Shown: piece by piece, positions 36,307 to 44,871 of the stretch
Layout: each line of letters begins with the position of its first letter
Numbering within the stretch: position 1 is the first letter of the stretch
DNA from: Calditrichales bacterium MX18-03
GTDB lineage: Bacteria; Bacillota; Clostridia; Lutisporales; Lutisporaceae
Direction: 5' to 3'
DNA length: 64,000 nucleotides
Assembly: GCA_021083345.1 (NCBI GenBank)
Contig: JAJGRE010000001.1
Span: 558,001 to 622,000 of the forward strand
Notes under the pieces: generated by a model
What the model was told of the DNA's origin: nothing
Database searches by the model: none
The model's input: only the letters and a program-made list of their open reading frames with translations
Translations under genes and position numbers: made by a program

Positions 36307-36371
36307 GGCTGTTCCCCCGCTTAAACTTGTCATAAGCCTATTATAAACCCTGCGCCCGGTGCTTTACAAAC

Positions 36372-36399
36372 AAAAAAACCTCAATACTTCGTATGGAGG
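36372..36399 (-). terminator. Terminator after the orphan kinase
   Basis: On the minus strand CCTCCATAC-GAA-GTATTGAGG forms a stem with one mismatch, followed by seven T and then GTTTG. Confidence 0.85.
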
Positions 36400-36425
36400 C
36401 CATTCGTTCCTGCCATCAGCCGTAT

Positions 36426-38000
36426 TCAGTTCACTGAGTAGATATCGGAAAACTCCACCTGGACCCTTTCCACATAGGCTTGCTTTCCGATGGATTTAAA
36501 ATTCGTCCTGTCATGATCGACCTTTTTTGCCGGCAGACGGAATGTAAAGGCACATCCTCCACCCCGCCGGCTTTCCACCTCGATGGTTCCACCATGCATT
36601 TCAATCAGAGACTTTGCCAGATTGAGGCCGATCCCGCTGCCTTCATGCTGCCTGGTCAGCATATCGTCAATCTGGCAAAAGCGTTTGAAGATGTCTGCCT
36701 GCTTTTCACAAGGTATTCCTATCCCGTTGTCAGAGACTGTTATGCTTACGGCACTGTCAGAATCGCAGACATTGACTTCGATTCTGCCTCCGTGCGGGGT
36801 GAATTTGACCGCGTTGGACAAGAGGTTCAGCATGATCCTCTCAACTTTTTCTTCGTCACAGGCTATGATTTTTTCCTCTGTGTCGGTATCGAACACAAGC
36901 TCGATGCCCTTGACCTTGGCGAATTCCGAAATGGAAAGCGTGATTTCCTCAATGATGCTGATGATATTGCAGTTGCTGAGGTGTAATTCGAAAGCGTTGG
37001 CATCAATCCGGGTAATGTCGATCAGATTGTTGACCAGCCTCAGCAACCGATAGCAGTTCTGTCTCATGATCCCGGTATTCCTATGGACTTTTTCCTGGCA
37101 CTTATGGTAAAGGTCATCCTTTGTGTAGAGATCAAGCAGCTGAACCGACCCCAGTATAACATTTAAAGGGGTTCTGAGCTCATGGGATATATTGGCGAAA
37201 AACTCCGTTTTTGTTTTATCTGTCTCCAGCATCTCATCGATGATCCGCCTGTTTTCCATCATATTCTTTAAAAGCATCTCGTTTACCTTCTTTTCGGTAA
37301 TGTCTGTCATGACCCCTACAATGCCCGCAGGCTGCTTCCTTTCATCCATGAAAATCGCTTTGTTGAGAATCATGTTCCTGAAGCTTCCATCTGCTAATTT
37401 CACCCATGTCTCATAAACCTGATGACTGGAATTCGCCAGCAGCTCGGCATCCATTTTATCATAGGTGGCGGCCAATTCCGGATCCGCAATATCATTGACG
37501 GTTTTTCCGGCCAGTGCGGCACTGCTGATTCCCATGGCTTTCTCATATGCGCTATTGCATCCGATATACCTTAAATTCATGTCCTTGAAAAAAATAGGAC
37601 TTGGGATGGTATCCATCAGGCTTTGCAGAATAGTAAGCTTTTCGTTAAGCACCTTCTCTGTTTTCTCTCTCCGGTGGATTTCCCGGCTCAGCTCTGCGTT
37701 CTTCTGCCGCAGCTTCTCGGCATAGCCGCCTATCAAATAAGCTGAAAAATAATATAAGGCAGTACCTATGATCATGTCCAGCAGGCCATGCTTATAATCC
37801 ACATTGATACCAAGGAAGAAGTTGACGAATCCGCAAACAACCCACAATGTCCCTGTATAAAGCCCATCCCTATAGCTAAACTTCATACAGCTGATAATGA
37901 TGAACACGAGCCCCAAAATACCTTTGATGGACATAGGTATAAAGGGTATTATATTGATAAATGCCATCGATGCGTAATAGAATAATTTTACCTTGCTCAT
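36426..38000 (-). CDS. Membrane-bound PAS histidine kinase (orphan)
   Basis: 524 residues. Three to four hydrophobic segments over about residues 5-95 form a small membrane-embedded sensor. A short coiled coil leads to PAS/PAC (about 125-250, ending GVMTDITEKKVNEM), then HisKA with FANISHELRTPLNVILG (about 285) and HATPase with LNLLSNAVKF, VSDNGIGIP and GSGIGLNLAKSL. A tail of about 35 residues follows. There is no receiver and no regulator gene beside it. ATG 38000 is chosen over a TTG two codons upstream because GGGGG lies six bases before it. A ten-base direct repeat lies upstream. Confidence 0.9.
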   Translation of the reverse strand: MSKVKLFYYASMAFINIIPFIPMSIKGILGLVFIIISCMKFSYRDGLYTGTLWVVCGFVNFFLGINVDYKHGLLDMIIGTALYYFSAYLIGGYAEKLRQKNAELSREIHRREKTEKVLNEKLTILQSLMDTIPSPIFFKDMNLRYIGCNSAYEKAMGISSAALAGKTVNDIADPELAATYDKMDAELLANSSHQVYETWVKLADGSFRNMILNKAIFMDERKQPAGIVGVMTDITEKKVNEMLLKNMMENRRIIDEMLETDKTKTEFFANISHELRTPLNVILGSVQLLDLYTKDDLYHKCQEKVHRNTGIMRQNCYRLLRLVNNLIDITRIDANAFELHLSNCNIISIIEEITLSISEFAKVKGIELVFDTDTEEKIIACDEEKVERIMLNLLSNAVKFTPHGGRIEVNVCDSDSAVSITVSDNGIGIPCEKQADIFKRFCQIDDMLTRQHEGSGIGLNLAKSLIEMHGGTIEVESRRGGGCAFTFRLPAKKVDHDRTNFKSIGKQAYVERVQVEFSDIYSVN

Positions 38001-38071
38001 AAACAACCCCCATTATTTGACACAATTAGCACTTACATACTAATATTACATCAATAATTGTACCGTATATA

Positions 38072-38094
38072 CAATTTTCGATAGCAATTTTCGA
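38072..38094. repeat. Direct repeat upstream of the orphan kinase
   Basis: CAATTTTCGA occurs twice (38072-38081 and 38085-38094) with a 13-base period, about 72 bases before the start codon of the kinase. It could be a regulator binding site. Confidence 0.5.
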
Positions 38095-38120
38095 CACCAA
38101 TATGCAGATTTTTTAACAAT

Positions 38121-38152
38121 AAAAAGAGCTGCAAGCTTAAAGCTTGCAGCTC
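38121..38152 (-). terminator. Terminator of the nhaC-dehydrogenase operon
   Basis: GAGCTGCAAGCTT and its complement form a near-perfect 12-13 bp hairpin (38126-38152), followed on the minus strand by TTTTTATTG. Confidence 0.85.
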
Positions 38153-38178
38153 CGGTTAGAGAATTCTTAGCTTATGTT

Positions 38179-39315
38179 TTACAGCTCGGTGACTGTCTCC
38201 TTGTAGATGACCCCGCGGTTTTTCAACTCCTCCATGACTGTTTTGAACACAGCATGATTCTGACCCACATACTCCGGCGGAATGACTCCCTTGCGGTCGA
38301 ATTTCCCCGACGCTATCTGGCGGGCCATAACGGCGCATGGAAAACCTGTGCAGCGGGCCATGGAAGTGGTCTTGGTCTCATCATCGAAGTAATCCAGCAA
38401 ATCGTAGGTATACAGCAGCCGCTTGCCGTCTTTTTTGCCTTCCACTTCAATGCGCATGACGGTGAATTCACGTTCTCCCTCTTTGAGCTTCCATACCGGG
38501 AACATCAGGCTTGCTGTCAAATCGATGGGTTTAATCGTCACCCCTTTGACATTGACAGGCTCTGTGCTAAAGAAGCCGGTTTCCCGGAGCATCCTCATTC
38601 TTTCCACATGGCCTGGGAACCTGAGGGTCTTTTCCTTCATGAAAGGCGCTTTCATGGTGTAAGCCAGGCTGCGCAGCCCGTCGGTATTGAATGCTTCCAG
38701 CGTCCCCACGCCGGGCAGCGTGATCAGCTCCAGATCCGATAGTGCCGGTCTTTCTACAAGCTTGCCGTATTCAACCAGCCTCGAAGGTCTGGTGTATTCT
38801 TCAATCACATCAATCGCCGAGAAAACAATCTTATACTCATAAGGCCATTCTCTTACAACCGGCAATCCGCCCACAAGGATGAGGCACCGCTCCGTCTCAT
38901 CCAGTAGACTGGATGCATAGCCGATAATCATGTTGCTCATGCCGGGCGCTACGCCGCAATCTACCACGGCAGTAACCCCTTTTTCCTTTGCAAAACCGTC
39001 AAGCTCCAGGTGGTTTTCCGGGCAGAAGGAAATATCTGAGATATTTTTTCCGGCATCAATAACCGTCCGCAGCATCTCAAAGCCCATAAAACCCGGTACG
39101 GCTCCCACCACGATATCGTAATCCTGTACACGGGTCTTCATGCTGTCAAAATCCGAAAGATCCGCCCGGATGCCTTTGATGGGTCCCTGGGTCGCCAGCC
39201 TGTTCAACACCGCTTCATCCCTGTCGCAGACTGTCACCTCAATATTCCTGTCTTTTGCCAGGTCCTTGGCCATGACGCCGCCAACCAGACCGCCTCCTAA
39301 AACGATTGCACGCAT
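38179..39315 (-). CDS. Saccharopine dehydrogenase family protein, lysine 6-dehydrogenase-like
   Basis: 378 residues. A Rossmann NAD(P)-binding N terminus, VLGGGLVGGVMAKDLA, is followed by VTVCDRDEAVL, DIVVGAVPGFMG and the active-site region VVDCGVAPGMSNMI. The C-terminal saccharopine dehydrogenase domain contains MARCTGFPCAVMARQIASG. Length and motifs fit the lysine 6-dehydrogenase branch, which oxidises the epsilon carbon of L-lysine to a semialdehyde that cyclises; related enzymes act on other amino acids, so the substrate is not fixed. AGGAGG precedes ATG 39315. It is 26 bases downstream of nhaC and probably co-transcribed. Confidence 0.8.
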   Translation of the reverse strand: MRAIVLGGGLVGGVMAKDLAKDRNIEVTVCDRDEAVLNRLATQGPIKGIRADLSDFDSMKTRVQDYDIVVGAVPGFMGFEMLRTVIDAGKNISDISFCPENHLELDGFAKEKGVTAVVDCGVAPGMSNMIIGYASSLLDETERCLILVGGLPVVREWPYEYKIVFSAIDVIEEYTRPSRLVEYGKLVERPALSDLELITLPGVGTLEAFNTDGLRSLAYTMKAPFMKEKTLRFPGHVERMRMLRETGFFSTEPVNVKGVTIKPIDLTASLMFPVWKLKEGEREFTVMRIEVEGKKDGKRLLYTYDLLDYFDDETKTTSMARCTGFPCAVMARQIASGKFDRKGVIPPEYVGQNHAVFKTVMEELKNRGVIYKETVTEL

Positions 39316-39341
39316 GTTGTAATCCTCCTATCTCGTTAAGT

Positions 39342-40766
39342 TTATAATGCGAGATTCTCATCCCGTTTTACATCTTGAGCTGCTGCCGGAAGCTTTTCTA
39401 TGGTGATTCCTGTATAACCGTAGATGATGGATATCAGAGGGTTCAGCAGATTCAGGAATGCATAAGGTGCATATAACAGGGGCGAAACGCCCAAGGTTGC
39501 CGTCATATAAGCCCCGCAGGTATTCCATGGAATCAGTGCCGAGGTCAGAGTCCCCGCATCCTCCAGACATCTGGACAGGTTCTTTGGATGCAGCCCTCTC
39601 TTGGCATACTCGTCTTTGAACATCCTTCCAGGAAGTACAATGGCCAGGTACTGATCCGGCATCAGTACATTTGTAAACACGCATGATAAAATGGTGGCTG
39701 TGATGAGGGAACCTGTGCTTTTTACAAACATAAGGAGCCTCTGGGATAATACCTCCAGCATGCCGGATTTCTCCATGACGCCTCCAAAGGCTAGTGCGCA
39801 AAGCACCAGTGCGATGGAATACATCATACCGTCCATGCCGCCTCTGGATAAAAGACTGTCTACCACTTCAATGCCGGTTTCCGAAGTAAAACCGTAATGT
39901 GAAGTATTCACCAGGTCCGCCATGGAATTGCCCTGGAACACCATTCCGAATAAAAAGCCTAGTACCACCCCGCCGATGAGTCCCGGTATGGCAGGTATCT
40001 TGAACGCTACCATCAGTATGACAACAATCGGGGGAATCAGAAGCAGCAGATTAATATTGAAATTGGAAGAAAGCGTGGTCAGGATCTCATTGATACGGCT
40101 CATGTCCAGTTCTTTCCCCGCATACCTGCCGCCAAGGATGCCGTATAGCACCAATGCTATCAGCAAACTGGGCCCGGTCGTAAAGATCATGTGCCTCACA
40201 TGGTCAAAAAGGGTGGAACCTGCCATGGCGGGAGCCAGGTTAGTAGTATCGGAAAGGGGGGACATCTTGTCTCCGAAGTATGCGCCGGAGATAATGGCAC
40301 CGGCAACCATGGGCATCGGAATACCCAAGCCGTGCCCTACGCCGATCAGCGCAATACCCACCGTGCCGGCCGTACCCCAGGAGGTTCCTGTTGCCAGAGA
40401 TACGATACAGCAGATCAGGCAGGCTGCTACAAGGAAATATCCGGGTGCCAGGATCTTCAGGCCGTAGTAGATCATGGTGGGAACAACACCGCTGATGATC
40501 CATACACCGATCAGCATCCCGACGATCATCAGGATCAGTATAGCCTGCATTGACATCATGATGGTATGAACAATTCCCTCTTCAAGAGATTTCCAGGTAT
40601 GACCCAGCCTTATTGCAATCAGAGCTGTTACAACCGCTGCACCTACCAGCGGGACATGAGGACTCGCTTCAAACTTGATGATCGCCACTGCAAGGAATAA
40701 GATAAGGCATGCGATAGGGATAAGTGCTTCTGTCAGAGTCGCCTTTCTCAGATTCTTTTGACTCAT
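39342..40766 (-). CDS. nhaC: NhaC family Na+/H+ antiporter
   Basis: 474 residues with about eleven to twelve hydrophobic helices. Characteristic NhaC segments are GTSWGTAGTVGIALIGVG, GAIISGAYFGDKMSPLSDTTNLAPA and LIPWNTCGAYMTATLGV. These proteins exchange Na+ for H+; some close relatives exchange organic acids or amino acids. GGGGG stands seven bases before ATG 40766. The dehydrogenase downstream suggests that it could serve a substrate or the ion balance of amino acid breakdown, but this is only an inference from gene order. Confidence 0.9.
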   Translation of the reverse strand: MSQKNLRKATLTEALIPIACLILFLAVAIIKFEASPHVPLVGAAVVTALIAIRLGHTWKSLEEGIVHTIMMSMQAILILMIVGMLIGVWIISGVVPTMIYYGLKILAPGYFLVAACLICCIVSLATGTSWGTAGTVGIALIGVGHGLGIPMPMVAGAIISGAYFGDKMSPLSDTTNLAPAMAGSTLFDHVRHMIFTTGPSLLIALVLYGILGGRYAGKELDMSRINEILTTLSSNFNINLLLLIPPIVVILMVAFKIPAIPGLIGGVVLGFLFGMVFQGNSMADLVNTSHYGFTSETGIEVVDSLLSRGGMDGMMYSIALVLCALAFGGVMEKSGMLEVLSQRLLMFVKSTGSLITATILSCVFTNVLMPDQYLAIVLPGRMFKDEYAKRGLHPKNLSRCLEDAGTLTSALIPWNTCGAYMTATLGVSPLLYAPYAFLNLLNPLISIIYGYTGITIEKLPAAAQDVKRDENLAL

Positions 40767-41032
40767 AATAATACCCCCATACTTTTATTTTTTCATGGTT
40801 ATCCTAGCTCAAACAGCACAAAGGTTATCATTCCTCCTTCCTTTTGAAAACAGTAATACAAGTTGTTTATATATATGAAATTCTCAAAACAATCATCACA
40901 AAATGTTATTAATTAATATTAATGCAAAGTTTGTACCAAATCTGAAATCCGCGCCAAAGCAGCTTTCTTCACGTCCTATGTTTGCAGTTTGTAAACACAA
41001 AATACAAATATGTTAAAATTTTGAACACATGC
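40767..41032. other. Intergenic region upstream of nhaC
   Basis: An AT-rich stretch without a gene. It must hold the nhaC promoter; AT-rich -10-like sequences (TATATA near 40870) are present, but no convincing -35/-10 pair could be fixed. A ten-codon open frame with GGAAGGAGG in front (starting near 40833 on the minus strand) could be a leader peptide, but the spacing is too short to trust. An inverted repeat is at 40979-40997. Confidence 0.4.
40979..40997. repeat. Inverted repeat, possible operator
   Basis: TGTTTGCA, three bases, TGTAAACA: arms complementary at seven of eight positions. It lies between the SorC-type regulator gene and nhaC and might bind that regulator; this is inferred only from position. 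Confidence 0.4.
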
Positions 41033-41065
41033 AAAAAGCTGTAAGATCAAATCTCACAGCTTTTT
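41033..41065 (-). terminator. Terminator of the URO-D/FGGY/SorC operon
   Basis: AAAAAGCTGT-AAGA-loop-TCT-CACAGCTTTTT forms a stem of ten base pairs plus three, ending in five T on either strand. Confidence 0.85.
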
Positions 41066-41084
41066 CAGCTTTGCGATGCCGATA

Positions 41085-42047
41085 TCACTTGCTGTTCAGC
41101 AGATAATCCGCAGTCTCATGATTGGTGACTACTACATCCAGCAGCTTTCCTCTGAGCGCTCCCAGAATGGCCTGCTGCTTTTCTTTGCCGCCTCCTATGC
41201 CCACTATCAGGGGTATGCATCTCAACTGTTCCATTGCCGGTGCAACCAGCTTTTCATCCAACGAGGTGTGGATCCGCCGTCCTTGAATGTCAAAATAGCT
41301 GAAGGCTACATGGCCTACAGCTCCTCTCGACAGAAGCTCATCCAAATGCACCCTGCCTAGCAAGCCCTCCCGGAAGGGTGAAATCCCGGCACCCACGCCG
41401 CCAATGCCCATCAGTGCCATATCACACTTGCTGATCAAGCTTAAGCTGCTCTTGATGGAGGGGTCCTCCAATAAAGCCTTTTTTGTCTCATTGCTTTCCA
41501 CAAAGGCAGGCGCATGGAAAAAGTACGGTGTAGCCCCCAAATGCTGTGAAAACATCATGACGATTTCATCCGACTGGTTTATGATTTCCCTTGACATCCC
41601 TTCATTGCTGTTATTGGACGCCCTTCCGGCTATCTGAACAATGGCTAGGTCCTTGTGCTTTTCCTTATTCCTTTCACAAATGTTCTCTGCAACATGCCGG
41701 ATGGTCCTTCCCCAGCCTACACCGATGCGCATACCCGGCTGAAGGTAAGGCTTTATAAAGCCAGCGGCAGCGGAGCCCAGCCTTTCCAACAGTTTTTCAT
41801 CGTCGGGCTCCGTCACTACCACTGCGTTCTTAAGCCCAAAGTGCTTTTCGAGCTTTCTTTCCAGCTCGATATTGGAAGCCATATAGTCCATGATCTCAAT
41901 CTTGACGATGCCTTCCTTGAGAAGGCGTTTCAGCATCCTGTTGATTTTCTGGCGGGACATGGACATCTTTTCTGCAATCTGTTCCTGGGTCAAACCATCC
42001 CTGTAATAATAATGGGCCAGTTTGACCATGGTTTTCATCTCTTCCAA
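41085..42047 (-). CDS. SorC/DeoR family sugar-responsive transcriptional regulator
   Basis: 320 residues. A helix-turn-helix at about 15-45 (YYRDGLTQEQIAEKMSMSRQKINRML) is followed by a SorC-type sugar-phosphate-binding domain with IGVGWGRTIRHVAENI, VQIAGRAS, GIGGVG and CIPLIVGIGGG. The start is TTG 42047, with AATAGGAGG seven bases upstream; the frame runs on upstream into the FGGY gene, but no other start has a ribosome binding site. It is the last gene of the operon behind the FGGY kinase, so the kinase product is the probable effector. Confidence 0.88.
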   Translation of the reverse strand: MEEMKTMVKLAHYYYRDGLTQEQIAEKMSMSRQKINRMLKRLLKEGIVKIEIMDYMASNIELERKLEKHFGLKNAVVVTEPDDEKLLERLGSAAAGFIKPYLQPGMRIGVGWGRTIRHVAENICERNKEKHKDLAIVQIAGRASNNSNEGMSREIINQSDEIVMMFSQHLGATPYFFHAPAFVESNETKKALLEDPSIKSSLSLISKCDMALMGIGGVGAGISPFREGLLGRVHLDELLSRGAVGHVAFSYFDIQGRRIHTSLDEKLVAPAMEQLRCIPLIVGIGGGKEKQQAILGALRGKLLDVVVTNHETADYLLNSK

Positions 42048-42066
42048 TGGTGAACCTCCTATTAGT

Positions 42067-43614
42067 CTATGCCTTGAATGTATGGGATATGGATGCATTG
42101 ACGTCCTTTAATGCGGAATAGAGCTGTCTGTATATTTGATAATATCCGTTATATGTTTCAGATAAACTTCTATCAGGCGTGTAGATCCTTCCAGATCTGA
42201 AAGTACGCTCAAAAGCTTGCTGCTCATCCTTGTACACACCTGTACCGATACCGGCTAACAAGGCGGCACCCAGAGAGGTTGCCTCCTCTATATCCACAGC
42301 TTCCAGGATCCTGCCCGACACATCCGCCTTGTTCTGCATGAGGAGGGCATTGCGTGTTACGCCGCCTACAGATATTATTCTATCATATTTTTTGCCCGCT
42401 GCGTTTTCAATGGACATAAGCATTTCTCTGAATTGATAATTAAGGCCTTCAACGACAGCCCGGATCATGTCCCCTTTATCCACGGAGCTGCTGAGGCCCA
42501 CAAATGCACCTAATGCCTTTGAATCCGGAACGATGCAGGATCTTCCCGAAAAATACGGCAGCAGAAATACACCCTTGGAGCCGCAAGGTGCCTGAGCTGC
42601 CTTTTGCATCAGATGGCTCCAGACATCATCCCCTGACTCACGGGCTTGCATTTGCTCTTCATAACCATAGTTGTCCTTGAACCACTCCATGATGCCTCCC
42701 GAGACCTCTGCAGCCATCAAACTGTAATGATCTCTTGCCACGTGGGCTTCAACTGTAATGCCTGCGTCCAGGACCTGTTTGCGCGTCTCCGGCCTTTTTG
42801 CCGCTGCCAGCAGCATTTCCCAGGTACCGGTGATATTCACCAGCACCCCATCATTGAAGCCGCCTGCAGGAATGGAAGCACAGTGATAATCATGCCCGCC
42901 CAGTACTACGGCAGTTCCCTCGCTGAGTCCCGTCATTTCTCCGGCATGCTGCGTTACTTCCCCCAGGAAGGTTCCGCTTGGTTTTATATCCGGCAGGATG
43001 GATTTGTCAATGCCGGAATGTCTGATCAGGTCATCAGACCAGGTACGGGCTGCGAGATCGAATACCGAGGTGCAGGAAGCCATGGAATGATCTGTGGCCA
43101 TCACACCGCAAAGCATGTAATTGATGAAGTCCTCTATCATCAGCCATTTATAGGCTCTTTCCATGATATCGGGATGATTTTCCTGCAGCCACATCATGCG
43201 GAAGATGGTGTTGATGGGATAGATCAGCCTGCCGGATACGGAAAAAACCTTTTCTGCGCCGGGGACTGAAACCCATGAATTGCTTTGCGGCAATGTCCGG
43301 TGGCAATGCCAGGCAATAAAGGGGTAAAGCCATCGGCCGTCTGCGTCCACCGGGAGTCCGTCATAGCCGAAGCCTGTGACGGCAACCGCCTTAACCGCAC
43401 CGGCGTCATCAATGCCTGACAGCGCCTTCTTTGTGGCCGCGCATACGCCTGCCCAGATTTTTTCCGGCTCCCAGCATGACCATTTGGGATGTTCAGGGTT
43501 GAGGTAAGACAGCACCGTCGGCGAACTGCCGAAAGAAATTAAATTGCCTTCCAGATCATAAACCGCTGCTTTCAGACTGGTTGAGCCCAGGTCAATTCCC
43601 ATCAGGTAACTCAT
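42067..43614 (-). CDS. FGGY family carbohydrate kinase
   Basis: 515 residues, the usual length. Phosphate-binding MGIDLGSTSLKAAVYD at the N terminus, TGFGYDGLPVD, a sugar-binding Asp in VVLGGHDYHCASI, and the adenosine-site region VGGVTRNALLMQNKADVSG. It transfers phosphate from ATP to a sugar or polyol; the specificity cannot be read. AGGAGG stands ahead of ATG 43614. It lies 13 bases after the URO-D family gene and before the SorC regulator. The regulator-kinase pairing recalls systems such as LsrR/LsrK or sorbitol operons, but no transporter is nearby. Confidence 0.88.
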   Translation of the reverse strand: MSYLMGIDLGSTSLKAAVYDLEGNLISFGSSPTVLSYLNPEHPKWSCWEPEKIWAGVCAATKKALSGIDDAGAVKAVAVTGFGYDGLPVDADGRWLYPFIAWHCHRTLPQSNSWVSVPGAEKVFSVSGRLIYPINTIFRMMWLQENHPDIMERAYKWLMIEDFINYMLCGVMATDHSMASCTSVFDLAARTWSDDLIRHSGIDKSILPDIKPSGTFLGEVTQHAGEMTGLSEGTAVVLGGHDYHCASIPAGGFNDGVLVNITGTWEMLLAAAKRPETRKQVLDAGITVEAHVARDHYSLMAAEVSGGIMEWFKDNYGYEEQMQARESGDDVWSHLMQKAAQAPCGSKGVFLLPYFSGRSCIVPDSKALGAFVGLSSSVDKGDMIRAVVEGLNYQFREMLMSIENAAGKKYDRIISVGGVTRNALLMQNKADVSGRILEAVDIEEATSLGAALLAGIGTGVYKDEQQAFERTFRSGRIYTPDRSLSETYNGYYQIYRQLYSALKDVNASISHTFKA

Positions 43615-43627
43615 ACGCTGCCTCCTA

Positions 43628-44674
43628 TCAATACGGTTCGGCCAGTTTCTGCCGGTCTAAGGGATATCTGCCGAAAACCCTGGCTGTATCCAGCATGGCT
43701 TTGAAGTTTTCGGGCTTCACCTTTGAATGTATGCTGTTGCTTGAGGATAATATATAACCGCCTTCAGGGGCTGCGATGTTCAAGCACCGCTTGGTCTCAC
43801 GGACGGTATCTTCCACGCTTCCAAAGGTCAGCGTTTCGGCACAATCCACATTGCCCTTGATTGCGATCCGGCGGCCGTATTTCTTCTTGATATGGGCCAG
43901 ATCCATGCCGGACAAGGGGTCTATGGGATCCAGGCAGTCGATGCCCGAATCAATGATCATATCGATGATGGACATAATATTGCCGTCGGTGTGTTTGATC
44001 ACATAAAGCCCCAGATCCTTGTAGCCTCTCATGACTCTGCACAGCCTTGGATAAAATATATTCCGGAAGGCTGTCGGAGATATCATGGGGCCGTTGTTGT
44101 AGGCATAATCATCACCAGTGTAGATGATTTTTACGCCTCGTTTTACAGCTTCGGAAGCCATCATGAGGTTGACCTCCACTGTCATGTCGATGAGTCCTTC
44201 GACTAATTCCGGCTCTTCTGCAATGGCAACCATAAAATCCTCGTAAGACATCAAGCGGCTGGGCAAGGACATGACATCGTTCAAATGCAGAATGACAGCC
44301 CTTTGGCCATTATGTCTTGCCATTGCCGCCTCCAGGGACTTATAGCGTGATGCCTTCAATGCATCAGGCGGTGTATACCGCTCCAGATCCCTCATGCACT
44401 TGATGGGGCCTGAGACTGGGACCGAGTGGTCCTCGGTCGAGTACCGCTTGATCATGCCCCATTCATCCTGAAAAAGGTTTTCGTCCACCCTGACGCTGTC
44501 ATAATTCAAATCGACGCATGCAGCGTCCATTTCCATTTCACAGACAAAGTCATCATAAGTGGCACCCGGGCATAAAGCCTGGATCACATTGTTGTGGATC
44601 AGCCACTCAAATACAGGAACCCTATCTGTTTCCTCATGCGTTAATGCTTTGATCAGCCTTTCTTCCGAAGTCAT
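43628..44674 (-). CDS. Uroporphyrinogen decarboxylase (URO-D) family protein
   Basis: 348 residues from ATG 44674, preceded by GGAG at eight bases; the frame begins 16 codons earlier without one. Family features: SEERLIKALTHEETDRVPVFEW at the start, IIYTGDDYAYNNGPMISP, VIKHTDGNIMSIIDMIIDSG and IKGNVDCAETL. The set resembles the methyltransferase (MtaA/CmuA-like) and uncharacterised branches rather than true haem biosynthesis enzymes, and no haem genes are nearby. It is the first gene of an operon with an FGGY kinase and SorC regulator. The substrate is unknown. Confidence 0.82.
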   Translation of the reverse strand: MTSEERLIKALTHEETDRVPVFEWLIHNNVIQALCPGATYDDFVCEMEMDAACVDLNYDSVRVDENLFQDEWGMIKRYSTEDHSVPVSGPIKCMRDLERYTPPDALKASRYKSLEAAMARHNGQRAVILHLNDVMSLPSRLMSYEDFMVAIAEEPELVEGLIDMTVEVNLMMASEAVKRGVKIIYTGDDYAYNNGPMISPTAFRNIFYPRLCRVMRGYKDLGLYVIKHTDGNIMSIIDMIIDSGIDCLDPIDPLSGMDLAHIKKKYGRRIAIKGNVDCAETLTFGSVEDTVRETKRCLNIAAPEGGYILSSSNSIHSKVKPENFKAMLDTARVFGRYPLDRQKLAEPY

Positions 44675-44802
44675 ATCCCTCACTCCTTCATGCTTTTGAG
44701 CAAGACCGTTACATATGCTCACTCTTTAATCATTTTCTCACTTATAAATAGCGTAATACAGTAACGGCGCATTGTCAATAAGGCTAGGGATTTTTTTCCA
44801 TA

Positions 44803-44836
44803 AAAAAAGAACCCAGGTACGATAGTACCCGGATTC
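44803..44836 (-). terminator. Terminator of the gcv operon
   Basis: GAATCCGGGTAC-TATC-GTACCTGGGTTC forms a 12-base-pair stem with two G-U pairs, followed on the minus strand by seven T. Confidence 0.88.
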
Positions 44837-44871
44837 AATCGTTGGTATATGTCTTTAATCCTGTCCGACAC

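Noticed and set aside
40800-40840. Ten-codon leader peptide before nhaC
   Set aside because: The GGAAGGAGG is one to two bases from the ATG, too close for normal initiation, and no attenuator hairpin follows.
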